NCBI RefSeq assembly: GCF_014117325.1
Contig: NZ_CP059732.1
Location: 3,671,001-3,735,000, forward strand
Length of the DNA stretch: 64,000 bases
Origin: Spirosoma foliorum
GTDB taxonomy: Bacteria; Bacteroidota; Bacteroidia; Cytophagales; Spirosomataceae
Direction: 5' to 3'
Positions 49,836-58,736 of this stretch are shown piece after piece. Position numbers and translations under genes: made by a program. The notes beneath the pieces are model-generated. The model worked only from the letters and a program-made list of their open reading frames with translations. It made no database searches and had not been told where the DNA came from. How positions within the stretch are numbered: the stretch's first letter is position 1; the number at the start of each line of letters is the position of its first letter.

Positions 49836-50018
49836 TCAGTTCGCTAAAGTTTCAATTATGGTTTTGCCACCAATGATCAATTGAATCTGCGCTTTTATTG
49901 GTGGCAAAGGCAAAGTCCCCTCTATAGGGTTTGCCAGCTTGCCATCAATGGTAACAGACATAACACTTAAGGTATCAACTTTACTTATTCTCGTTTTATC
50001 TGATATTGATCGGAACAT
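49836..50018 (-). CDS. Doubtful small reading frame (60 aa)
   Basis: MFRSISDKTRISKVDTLSVM... ending GGKTIIETLAN. The second half (VTIDGKLANPIEGTLPLPPI) reads like beta-strand protein and might be the tail of a decayed gene. The stretch 49734-50583 otherwise shows only another weak minus-strand frame (50131-50316) and no recognised gene or RNA. Confidence 0.25.
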   Translation of the reverse strand: MFRSISDKTRISKVDTLSVMSVTIDGKLANPIEGTLPLPPIKAQIQLIIGGKTIIETLAN

Positions 50019-50583
50019 TTTATGGATGTAAAGAGCTAAACATTTGATGTTAGTATGGCGGTAGGGAATCCTGATGTAGCCAAGGCATCTGAGTCCAATC
50101 TAGTGCTTAGCTAATTACACGATCAACCTATTAGCGTTCTAAAAAATTTAGGTTTTTAGCCGAAAGCGGATAAAAGGGCCAAGCAGTCGCTATTATGAAA
50201 GGATAAGTTATTAAACTCATTGTCCTTTCTACAGGAACTGCCCGTTCCTGTCCAGGTAATTTCGACAAACTTAAAAACATTGAACTATCTAACTGAACGG
50301 TTTTATTAAGCGCCAAAAAGCCAGTTTTAGGCTAACTCTCTACCACATAGCCACTCCAGAAAACGTCCAAATAATTTTTGGACAAGACTTAAGGCTCGGT
50401 ACTAGTTCCTGTTGACACCCAGTCACTATCAACAGGGCCTTAACCTAAATCGGACCTATTCCAAACTTCACCTTAGTCCAGGCCGTAAACGATCATGTTC
50501 CAACCTATCCATCGTCATAGGTAACTTGTTTGCGCTGTTCCAACTTTGGCTAACGTATGTTTACCGCACAAAGAACTTCCCTG

Positions 50584-50997
50584 ATGAACGAGGCAAACCC
50601 CGTGATTTATATGGCCGACGACGATGCTGATGACCGCTACTTTATGCGTCAGTCCCTTCAGCACGTCTATCCGTCTGTGACCATTGTCGAAGCGAAGGAC
50701 GGGGCTGAACTCTTGACTCTGCTGGGGAACTGGAGCCAATCCCTAACGGCCCAACCAATTCAGGTGATTCTTCTGGATATGAATATGCCAAAACTAAATG
50801 GGCTGGAGACCTTGATGGCCCTAAAAGCCAATCCCTTACTTCGACACATTCCAACGGTCATCCTCTCTACGGACGCCCAACCGGTACAAATAGCGACTGC
50901 GTACCAGGCTGGTGCCAGCCAGTATCTGGAAAAACCAACATCCTATTCAGGGCTGGATCAGATTGCCCAGACCATTCGTAGCTGTTTTTCAGCTTAG
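50584..50997 (+). CDS. Single-domain response regulator (receiver only)
   Basis: ~137-aa receiver domain with acidic pocket DDD (NPVIYMADDDADDRYFM), phosphoacceptor D65 in VILLDMNMPKLNG, Thr/Ser in VILSTDAQ and Lys in YLEKPTSYSG. There is no output domain, so it probably works by phosphotransfer or protein binding. An alternative start exists at 50557. It opens a ~13-kb block of signalling genes and precedes a PAS-rich kinase on the same strand. Confidence 0.9.
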   Translation: MNEANPVIYMADDDADDRYFMRQSLQHVYPSVTIVEAKDGAELLTLLGNWSQSLTAQPIQVILLDMNMPKLNGLETLMALKANPLLRHIPTVILSTDAQPVQIATAYQAGASQYLEKPTSYSGLDQIAQTIRSCFSA

Positions 50998-51130
50998 GCA
51001 ACCGAGTTATCCGTCGATAATAACTTAAACCAATCGTATAGAGATTTACGTAAGTTTACGTAGGGTCACAGGGCGACCAACGTAAGAAGTAGTGTAGTGG
51101 CTGATTTGGTAAGCTGATTAACGAAGGACA

Positions 51131-53569
51131 ATGGGAGCAATAAAATCCACTACGCCAGCCTTTCTGGCTGGGGGCGGAGAGCTGGGAGAACGCATTCGCA
51201 CCCAAGACTGGTCCACTTCCAGTCTTGGACCGCCTGAGCAATGGCCCCAAAGCCTACAGTCATCCCTGGGTATATGCCTGAACTCACCCGCTCCTATCCT
51301 GATCTGCTGGGGAGCTGACCTGGTTATGCTCTACAATGATGCCTATCGACTTATCCTTAGCGAAAAACATCCTCAGGTGCTGGGGAGTAAAGCTCAGGCT
51401 GTATGGCCAGAATTATGGGATACGCTCGAGCCTAGGCTGAATGCCGTTTGCCATTGGGAGCAAGCCAGCGGGTTGGATAATCAACGGCTGTTAATTAATC
51501 GGGATGGTGTTCTCCAGGCAGCTTACTTTAGTTTTTCGTATAGCCCGATTTATAACGAATCTGGCGATGTCGGGGGCATTTTTTGCCTGGCAACTGAAAC
51601 GACCGACACCCAATTGGCCGAGCGGCAAAAAGGAGAGCTGGTTTGGGCTGGGCAAGAACACGAACGAAATCTGGCTACTTTAGTTGAACAAGCCGCTGTT
51701 GGCGTGGCGATCATTGGGCCGGAACCCGACTTTATCCTGGAAATGGCCAATCCATTCTACTGCGATCTCGTGGGGAGAATACCCGAATGTCTGATTGGCC
51801 AGCCATTGCTGGAGGCAATGCCCGAATTGGGCAAACAGGGCATCCAGGAGGTAGTTAGGCAGGTGCTGACGAGTGGAGTTCCCTATGTGAATCGTGAACT
51901 GCCAGTGGTACTGCTTCGAAACGGCCAGTGGGAAACGATCTACGTAGACAAGATTTATCAGCCACGTCGGTCTGTCGATCAAGTGACCGGCGAGGAGACC
52001 ATTACGGGGGTAGTCGTTATCCTCACCGACGTCACCACGGCGGTACGGGCCCGACAGCAGATCGAGACCAATGAGCGAGTGTTAGATGCCATGTTTCGGC
52101 AAACACCCCTGGGCGTGGGTATTTGGTATGGCCCTGACTATATTATAGAACGGGCTAACCCGGTGTTGTGTCAACTCTGGAATCATACTCCGGACGAGCT
52201 ATTGGGGAAACCCCTGTTTGTGGCATCTCCTGAATCAAAAGGGCAGGGTTTCGAGGCCATGCTGGATACCGTGCGCCAGACCGGCGTGGCAGTTACGGGG
52301 ACCGATCAGCCAGCGCTACTTTACCGCGATGGGCAATTAAAGACGGTCTATTTCGATTTTATTTACGAGCCATTGCGTAGTCCGGAGGGAGAGGTTGATC
52401 GTATTATGGTCGTGGCCACGGAGGTAACCAAATCCAGGGAAGAGCGGCAGATTATGGCCGAAAACGCCAACCGACTCCAAACCTTACTTGAACGGGCACC
52501 CGTAGCCATAGCCATTGTTGGTGCAGGACCGGCTTTTCGTTTTGAAATGGCCAATCTACTCTTCTGCGCCATCACGAGTCGAACGGTGGATCAACTCGTC
52601 GGGAAACCGCTGCTCAACGCGATACCCGAATTAGTTGGTCAGGGCTTTGAAACCTTTCTGGAGTATGTGTACCGGACGGGGCAAGCCTATGAAGGCAAGG
52701 AAGTCCCCACGCAACTGCGGCAAAACGGGCAGTTCAGTACAAGCTATTTTGATTTTGTATATGAACCCCTGATTAATGACAAGGGGAGCCTTGATCGCAT
52801 TCTGGTGGTGTGTACCGACGTTACTGAGCGGGTCATTGCTCGTCAGCAAACGGAGCAGTTACTTATCCGGGAGCGACAGCTTAATGAGCTAAAGTCAACC
52901 TTTATCACCCTAGCCTCCCATGAATTTCGTACGCCCATGGGCCTGATTCTATCCTCAGCGTCACTGATCGGACGCTATAACGGGCCAGATGATGGAGAAA
53001 AACGGGAACGACACGTGCAACACATTAAACTAGCCGTGCAAAGCCTGACAGGCTTATTAACGGATTTTCTCTCCCTGAGTCAGTTAGAACAGTCTAGTCT
53101 GCGTGCCAAACCGACCCCGATCAATATCATCACCTTTTGCCAGGAGGTCATCTACCACATGCGGACCATGCTCAAACCTAATCAGGATATTATCTATTCT
53201 CATCTATCGGGAGAGCCAACGCTGGCGCTCGATGGACAATTACTCAAACAAATCCTGATTAATCTGCTCAGCAACGCCAGTAAATATTCGTCGGATAATA
53301 AACAAATTGAGCTTACCACAAGCGTTAGGGATGATAAACTCCAACTAACTGTCAAGGATGAAGGCATTGGTATTCCGGACGCAGATAAAGACAACCTGTT
53401 TATAAATTTTTTCCGCGCGCGCAATGTAAATAATGTCGACGGAATAGGTCTGGGCCTATATGCAGTCAAGCGTTGTGTCGATTTGCTGGGCGGACAGATT
53501 ACCTTCAACCAGCTTGATACAGGAACCGTTTTTACCGTTCAACTTCCTTTGTTTTCTCCGCGCCCATGA
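51131..53569 (+). CDS. Multi-PAS hybrid-type sensor histidine kinase
   Basis: 812-aa soluble kinase with no membrane segment. A divergent N-terminal PAS/GAF-like domain (WSTSSLGPPEQWPQSLQSSL, WGADLVMLYNDAYRLIL) is followed by three similar PAS domains, each with a hallmark such as LVGKPLLNAIPELVGQGFE and YEPLINDKGSLDRILVV. These precede HisKA with H597 (LASHEFRTPMGLILSSASLI) and HATPase_c (NLLSNASKYSSD, DEGIGIPDADKDNLF, GIGLGLYAVKRCVDLLG). Its stop overlaps the start of the following regulator gene by 4 nt (ATGA), so the two are translationally coupled partners. Confidence 0.93.
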   Translation: MGAIKSTTPAFLAGGGELGERIRTQDWSTSSLGPPEQWPQSLQSSLGICLNSPAPILICWGADLVMLYNDAYRLILSEKHPQVLGSKAQAVWPELWDTLEPRLNAVCHWEQASGLDNQRLLINRDGVLQAAYFSFSYSPIYNESGDVGGIFCLATETTDTQLAERQKGELVWAGQEHERNLATLVEQAAVGVAIIGPEPDFILEMANPFYCDLVGRIPECLIGQPLLEAMPELGKQGIQEVVRQVLTSGVPYVNRELPVVLLRNGQWETIYVDKIYQPRRSVDQVTGEETITGVVVILTDVTTAVRARQQIETNERVLDAMFRQTPLGVGIWYGPDYIIERANPVLCQLWNHTPDELLGKPLFVASPESKGQGFEAMLDTVRQTGVAVTGTDQPALLYRDGQLKTVYFDFIYEPLRSPEGEVDRIMVVATEVTKSREERQIMAENANRLQTLLERAPVAIAIVGAGPAFRFEMANLLFCAITSRTVDQLVGKPLLNAIPELVGQGFETFLEYVYRTGQAYEGKEVPTQLRQNGQFSTSYFDFVYEPLINDKGSLDRILVVCTDVTERVIARQQTEQLLIRERQLNELKSTFITLASHEFRTPMGLILSSASLIGRYNGPDDGEKRERHVQHIKLAVQSLTGLLTDFLSLSQLEQSSLRAKPTPINIITFCQEVIYHMRTMLKPNQDIIYSHLSGEPTLALDGQLLKQILINLLSNASKYSSDNKQIELTTSVRDDKLQLTVKDEGIGIPDADKDNLFINFFRARNVNNVDGIGLGLYAVKRCVDLLGGQITFNQLDTGTVFTVQLPLFSPRP

Positions 53570-54672
53570 AAACCATTCTAGTCATTGAAGATGTACCGAC
53601 GATGCGGGCCAATATTGCCGAAATTCTTCAGCTGGCTCCTTACCAGGTGGTGCAGGCAGCGAATGGTAAAGAAGGCATTGAACGAGCCCGCCAGACCAGA
53701 CCTGATCTGATCCTGTGCGACATTCGAATGCCTGATCTGGATGGCTACGGCGTGTTGCATATCCTTCGCAAAGATCCCGACTTAGCCACGGTTCCCTTTA
53801 TTTTCCTGACGGCATTAGCCGAAGCTGCTGATTTTCGAGTGGGGATGAACCTGGGCGCAGACGATTACCTGACCAAACCCTTCGATGACATAAGCCTGCT
53901 GGGTGCTGTGGAACTCCGACTAAAAAAAGGGCCAGTTTTAGCGACTGATGCAGTTGTGAGTTCAGATCGCCTGACGAATCTAAGGCAAGCTATTCTGGAG
54001 GAGAATAATGCCAGCCAGTCCCTATGTGATTACTACCCAACCACACAATTTAACCGAAAACACCGCCTGTATGCATTTGGAAGCTGGCCAACGTCCGTAT
54101 ACTTTATAAGCCAGGGAAAAGGCAAACTGGTTAAAATTGATGCGTCTGGTAATCAGTACATCACGAAGTTAATTGGTCCAGGAGACTTTGTGGGTTACCA
54201 GGCTCTGTTAACTCAAGGACCTTACACCGATACGGCCGAGTTGTTGGAGGATTCGTTGGTCTGTACGATTCCATCCGTCGATATTAAAGCCCTGCTAGAC
54301 CATCAGCCAGTTGTGGCGAATCGGTTAAGTCAGAAGCTGGCCATCGAAGTCGCCAATTTACAGGAAAAGCTTTTAAAAGGAGCCTATCAATCGGTTCGTA
54401 AACGGGTGGCTGAAGCTCTCCTGTTGGTTCAGCGAACGTTTTACCCCCAACCCAACGCTAGCCTGCCAGAAGGTCACATGCCAAGTGATCGGTCCCATAA
54501 CCAATCCCTACCCATGAGCTTGTCGCGCGAGAATTGGGCTGATCTGGTAGGAGCTTCAACCGAAACAGTCATTCGTATTTTGGGCGATTTACGGGCTGAT
54601 GGGTTGATCGAGATCAATGGCAGTCAAATTACCCTGCTCGACATAGATAAGCTGATTAACTTAAAACGCTGA
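53566..54672 (+). CDS. Receiver-Crp fusion transcription regulator
   Basis: 368-aa protein joining a receiver domain (1-120, D52 in LILCDIRMPDLDG, K in DDYLTKPFDD) to a cyclic-nucleotide-binding domain (~155-270, YFISQGKGKLVKIDASGNQY, LIGPGDFVGYQALLTQ). A Crp-type winged HTH follows (~310-368, LSRENWADLVGASTETVIRI, LGDLRADGLIEIN). It is the response partner of the preceding kinase, whose gene it overlaps. Whether the nucleotide-binding domain binds a ligand is unclear; it lacks the classical cAMP arginine/serine cluster. Confidence 0.92.
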   Translation: MKTILVIEDVPTMRANIAEILQLAPYQVVQAANGKEGIERARQTRPDLILCDIRMPDLDGYGVLHILRKDPDLATVPFIFLTALAEAADFRVGMNLGADDYLTKPFDDISLLGAVELRLKKGPVLATDAVVSSDRLTNLRQAILEENNASQSLCDYYPTTQFNRKHRLYAFGSWPTSVYFISQGKGKLVKIDASGNQYITKLIGPGDFVGYQALLTQGPYTDTAELLEDSLVCTIPSVDIKALLDHQPVVANRLSQKLAIEVANLQEKLLKGAYQSVRKRVAEALLLVQRTFYPQPNASLPEGHMPSDRSHNQSLPMSLSRENWADLVGASTETVIRILGDLRADGLIEINGSQITLLDIDKLINLKR

Positions 54673-54878
54673 TTACCTGACAATAGGCAGGCTCGAATCT
54701 GATGGGCATCATCAAGAAGACCCATCGCCAGTTAGCCAAGCGCACACAGACAGATTCAAGGAAGCCTATCCATTGTCAACTTCTCAGGTAACATCTGTCA
54801 GGAAGCGGCCTACGAACTATCTTTTATCGCCTGGTTTCGCTCATTGGTTTCGTCGGCCTGGACGGGCAATTTTGCCCT

Positions 54879-56003
54879 ATGATTCATGTCGCTACTCAAC
54901 CGAAAACAACGCTAAAATTCAGCCCTGTTCAACAGTCTTTATTCTTCGCCACCGCCCGAAGTCGGGTCGATTCGTACTTTGCCCAGCGGAACCTATCACC
55001 CCATGCCAACCGGGCAATGTGGCAAAAAGCAGCTTTTTTTCTGTTCACCTATATCCTACTATATGCCCTGATTCTGTCTAATCAATTCGGTGGACTTGCG
55101 ATGCTTGGTTTTGCGCTGCTTTTGGGATTTTGTGCTGCCGGAGTAGGCTTCAACATATCCCATGATGCCATTCATGGCGCATTTTCCGCAAAAGGTTGGG
55201 TCAATCGGCTGCTCAGTAAAAGTTTTTATCTACTAGGAGCAAACCCCTACTTATGGAAACTAACGCATAATGTCGTTCATCATACCTATACCAATATTGC
55301 TGGCCACGACGAAGATATTGAATTGGCACCGGGCCTGGTTCGGCTGCATCGGGATGAACCGCACCGACCCTGGCAACGCCTTCAACATATCTATGCTTTT
55401 TTCCTTTACGGACTGGCCTCCCTGTCCTGGGTCTTTCGAAAGGATTATGTTAAATTTTTTCAGGCGAAGATTGGCCCACTCGACAACACGAACCACCCTC
55501 GAACGGAGTATATTAACCTGTTTGCCTACAAAGCGGCCTATTATGGATTTTTCCTGGTGTTACCGATCGTTGTGCTAGATCTTTCCTGGCGGCAAGTGCT
55601 GCTCGGTTTCGTAGCTATGCACGTAACAGAAGGGCTGGCGCTGGGGCTGGTTTTTCAATTGGCTCACATCGTAGAAGGAACCGCATTTCCGATGCCAACC
55701 GTAAGGGGTACCATTGATGAATCCTGGGCTATTCACCAATTACAAACGACGGCCAATTTCGCACCCCAAAGCTGGCTGGCTACTTTTTTCTGTGGGGGCT
55801 TAAACCGACAGATTGAACACCATTTGTTTCCCAAAATTTGCCACATTCACTATTCGGCCATTGCGCCTATTGTTAAACAGACAGCACATGAATTTGGGCT
55901 GCCGTATATAGAGAACCTAACCTTTTATTCTGCGCTGATTTCCCATTACCAACTCCTGAAGCGATTAGGAGGTCCGGGGGCACTGGGCGTTAGTAGCTCT
56001 TGA
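54879..56003 (+). CDS. Fatty acid desaturase (delta-6/front-end-like acyl-lipid type)
   Basis: 374-aa membrane di-iron enzyme introducing a double bond into fatty acyl chains. The three histidine boxes are present: HDAIHG, HNVVHH and QIEHH, in that order, with hydrophobic segments between (KAAFFLFTYILLYALILSNQ, LGFALLLGFCAAGVGFNI). The third box (QxxHH) is the front-end desaturase type, but no cytochrome b5 domain is fused. Flanked by signalling genes; a cold or envelope response is possible (inference). The ~200 bp before it show nothing clear. Confidence 0.93.
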   Translation: MIHVATQPKTTLKFSPVQQSLFFATARSRVDSYFAQRNLSPHANRAMWQKAAFFLFTYILLYALILSNQFGGLAMLGFALLLGFCAAGVGFNISHDAIHGAFSAKGWVNRLLSKSFYLLGANPYLWKLTHNVVHHTYTNIAGHDEDIELAPGLVRLHRDEPHRPWQRLQHIYAFFLYGLASLSWVFRKDYVKFFQAKIGPLDNTNHPRTEYINLFAYKAAYYGFFLVLPIVVLDLSWRQVLLGFVAMHVTEGLALGLVFQLAHIVEGTAFPMPTVRGTIDESWAIHQLQTTANFAPQSWLATFFCGGLNRQIEHHLFPKICHIHYSAIAPIVKQTAHEFGLPYIENLTFYSALISHYQLLKRLGGPGALGVSSS

Positions 56004-56071
56004 TCCATTATAATCTACCAGGAAAGACATTCAGGTTTACAATCACTTCATCAACAAACGAATAGTACACT

Positions 56072-56581
56072 ATGGGTCAGGCAACTATCCCAAAAGGCCG
56101 TAAGAAAAAACGGGTTTCAATCCTGCTAATTGAGGACAATGCGAATCAGTGGCTACTGATCCGCTCGGCCCTGGCGAAATGTTTTCCTGAGGTAGAACCT
56201 ATATGGATCAATAACCCAGCCCAAAGTTCAACGTACCTAGAACACTGTTTGTATCTGGAACACTGCTTGCTCAAAAAAAACAATATTCCAAGCTTGATCC
56301 TGATGGAATTGTACTTACCCCGACGAGATGATGGTCTGGCACTGTTATCACGGTTCCAAAGCCACCCTTATTATCAACAGGTACCGGTCATTATCCTGAG
56401 TAACTCGAAAGAATATACTGATATTATCGAATGCAATACCTATAATATTGCCTCCTTTATTAGTAAACCGAGTACGTATCACCAATGGCTAACAACATTT
56501 TATACGCTGCGACGCTCTTGGTGGGATCGGGCGTCGTTGTCCTTTCGTTCATCACAATCGGATAACACGCATTTAAACTAG
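56072..56581 (+). CDS. Receiver-domain protein with Glu in place of the phosphoacceptor Asp
   Basis: 169-aa single receiver domain. The acidic pocket is ED (VSILLIEDNANQWLLIRSAL), the switch Ser is in VIILSNSKE and the Lys in FISKPSTYHQ. The usual phosphoacceptor position, expected as Asp, is Glu (E79 in LILMELYLPRRDDG), which often mimics a permanently active state. Residues 55-66 are a perfect repeat YLEHCL-YLEHCL, from an 18-nt tandem duplication (56234-56251 and 56252-56269). It starts a three-gene unit with the next two genes. Confidence 0.87.
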   Translation: MGQATIPKGRKKKRVSILLIEDNANQWLLIRSALAKCFPEVEPIWINNPAQSSTYLEHCLYLEHCLLKKNNIPSLILMELYLPRRDDGLALLSRFQSHPYYQQVPVIILSNSKEYTDIIECNTYNIASFISKPSTYHQWLTTFYTLRRSWWDRASLSFRSSQSDNTHLN

Positions 56582-56662
56582 TCAAAGCATTCTGTTCCTA
56601 TCCATTCCGGTTACACACTGCCTCTTATAAAGTATCTAAAATTTCTATGACCGCACCAACCA

Positions 56663-57013
56663 ATGAATCATGCTCGCGACGAATTATCTGCTTTAGATCG
56701 TATTACTAAACTTATCAAGCGCTTCGATCAACAAGTAGCTGACCCTTTACAGGGTAGTAAACATTCAATTGATGTTTACCTGAAGCAGCAATTATCACCG
56801 CAGGATTGGACATTTTGGGAACAACTTCAGGATAGTCCTGACGAGTTACTCGAAAACTATCAGATTCCATTGGTTGATCATACCTCAACAGGTCAACACT
56901 TTAACTACTTGCTTGGGCAATACAGGCGGGCTGGCTTTGAGGTCTATCAGACTTGGTGTCAATTGCGAGAGCAGTCTGGTTTTGATATGACCGATCTAAA
57001 CCTAAATGACTAA
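56663..57013 (+). CDS. Hypothetical protein
   Basis: 116-aa helical protein (MNHARDELSALDRITKLIKR, QQLSPQDWTFWEQLQDSPDE) without membrane segment or signal. I do not recognise a family. It overlaps the next gene by 8 nt and follows the receiver gene by 81 bp, suggesting a role in that signalling unit. Confidence 0.65.
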   Translation: MNHARDELSALDRITKLIKRFDQQVADPLQGSKHSIDVYLKQQLSPQDWTFWEQLQDSPDELLENYQIPLVDHTSTGQHFNYLLGQYRRAGFEVYQTWCQLREQSGFDMTDLNLND

Positions 57014-57692
57014 CCACCTAATCTGCCAACTTATGGATTCATTAACTGACGACGATAAAACGCAACGCAGGAGCCTGGCCAGCCACTTATCAACCCAACA
57101 GGAGACAATCGTAGAGCGGTGGATGATGAAATGCTTACAAACTGAAGCTCGACTTCCCTTTGCCTGTTTTTCACACCAGGAGTTTACGGAAGAGATACGA
57201 GCACTATTATCCCTATTTATCCAGAATGTCCTAAACGAGTCCCAGACAAGAGATCTGGGTGAACGGATCAGTCAATTTCACCACTTGCAAGGTAAACACT
57301 CCCTCGAAGAATGGGCTATGGCACTAGCTAATTTCTATGACGTCTTGAGTGAACATATTCTGTTGTTTCTGGAACACCATCCTCAAATACAGCCCAGAGT
57401 CATTACCCAGGTATTTAGTCAACTACTTCAGTTGTTGCAGCAGGTCAATAGTGATAATTATTCACGCCCCGAATCGGCTATCCATCGCGTCAAACAACTG
57501 CGGCAGGTAGAGCATGACCTCCGTAGTACCTTCGGCATTCTTTCCACAGTAGCCAGCTTGTTACAAAGGCCACTCAAGACCGATGACCGAGCTAAATACC
57601 TGGATATGCTACATCGAAACGTGAATGCTGCTTCGAACCTTCTGAATAGACTATTAGCCTATTCTCCTTTCGAAGAGGTTGGTGAATCATAA
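57006..57692 (+). CDS. RsbRD-N-like plus isolated histidine-phosphotransfer/HisKA-like protein
   Basis: 228-aa protein. Residues 20-130 resemble an RsbRD N-terminal globin-like sensor (LASHLSTQQETIVERWMMKC, LSLFIQNVLNE). Residues ~170-225 resemble a HisKA dimerisation helix pair, with the candidate phospho-His in VEHDLRSTFGILSTVASLLQ and AASNLLNRLLAYSP, but no ATPase domain follows. It may be a phosphotransfer or dimer-scaffold protein for the receivers around it. The annotation rests on pattern recognition only. Confidence 0.7.
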   Translation: MTNHLICQLMDSLTDDDKTQRRSLASHLSTQQETIVERWMMKCLQTEARLPFACFSHQEFTEEIRALLSLFIQNVLNESQTRDLGERISQFHHLQGKHSLEEWAMALANFYDVLSEHILLFLEHHPQIQPRVITQVFSQLLQLLQQVNSDNYSRPESAIHRVKQLRQVEHDLRSTFGILSTVASLLQRPLKTDDRAKYLDMLHRNVNAASNLLNRLLAYSPFEEVGES

Positions 57693-57727
57693 GTTTTACG
57701 GAGTTGCTTACTGCCTCTGGGATCAAT

Positions 57728-58249
57728 TTAGGAAATGGATTCATAATACAAATTCAACTGGACACTTACTTTTTGTTGATCAGCCCGCAACTTGGCTACC
57801 TTAACAATGTACCGATCCTGAAGAGTTTGATAATGAGCTAGCCGGATCAACTCGCCATATTTAGTTGCTTCTCTTCCTGTTGCCTGCTTAAGTAGGTTGC
57901 TCAGACGGGAAATATGGTACAGCAATAAGTCGATATGGGTCTGATAAATTACGAGCTGACGTTGTTGATAAACCACATAATCCCTACCCGGAAGGCTCAC
58001 GGCTACCTGCCATTGCACCCGTAACCTATCCTCAACTGATTGACTCTCTGTCTCCTTAGAACGCTTTATGACCTGTTGGTTTTCAGATTCGGACACGGGG
58101 GGCGAAACGATATGGCTTTTATTACAGCTCATCAACAAGTGAACGAGTTGATTTTGCTGAGCGGAATCGAGCTGGTCGATGACGACAGAAGATACCGTAA
58201 ATATGTATTTCTCCAGGAGTGTTTCAAACGTATCCGCTGCCTTTTCCAT
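57728..58249 (-). CDS. Hypothetical helical protein
   Basis: 173-aa protein, rich in Gln and charged helices (IDLLLYHISRLSNLLKQATG, LQDRYIVKVAKLRADQQKVS), with no membrane segment or signal. I recognise no family. It is convergent with the preceding unit. Upstream (58250-58736) lies a stretch whose minus strand reads like protein (ILAEWLLAIELLAHGYKPVN) up to a stop, possibly the remains of another gene. Confidence 0.6.
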   Translation of the reverse strand: MEKAADTFETLLEKYIFTVSSVVIDQLDSAQQNQLVHLLMSCNKSHIVSPPVSESENQQVIKRSKETESQSVEDRLRVQWQVAVSLPGRDYVVYQQRQLVIYQTHIDLLLYHISRLSNLLKQATGREATKYGELIRLAHYQTLQDRYIVKVAKLRADQQKVSVQLNLYYESIS

Positions 58250-58736
58250 GGAGTTGATGCACGTTAATTAAGGTTAAATCGATACGCTTTATGGGCTGGG
58301 CTGATCCAGCAAAGGGCATCCTGAATGCGCTGGTTCAAGTCCTATATAAGCACCGTATGCTGCCGAAGTTGACTAACCATCAGTGGCGGAAAAATGGGAG
58401 ACTGACCCATAGCTATCAACAAATTTACTGGTTTGTAGCCGTGAGCGAGTAGCTCAATTGCCAGTAGCCACTCCGCCAGAATTGGCTTGTAATTTTCTTC
58501 ACCCGCCGAGTCCAAAGAAAAGTTGCGTTCGTTTCACCTTTACCCTAGTCCTTTAGAACGCTGGACTAACTGCTTAAATATTAAACAATAAAGTTAATTA
58601 ACCTACCATTATCTCATAAATCCTCTAAATAAACCAATTTAATCAATAAAGTATTAGCTAAACAACCGGAGTGGAGTTACTAACTACCAGTTGGAATTTG
58701 GCTCCTACTTGCTAACGAGTACCGCCAGTTCGACTT

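Noticed and set aside
50131..50316. 61-codon minus-strand frame
   Set aside because: No start context, no family pattern and no conserved neighbour; not distinguishable from chance.
54773..55081. 102-codon frame overlapping the start of the desaturase
   Set aside because: Out of frame with the desaturase, whose histidine boxes and hydrophobic segments make that frame certain.
50557..58249. Phage-defence or retron-type system in the signalling island
   Set aside because: No reverse transcriptase, nuclease, helicase or toxin motif seen in any of the genes.
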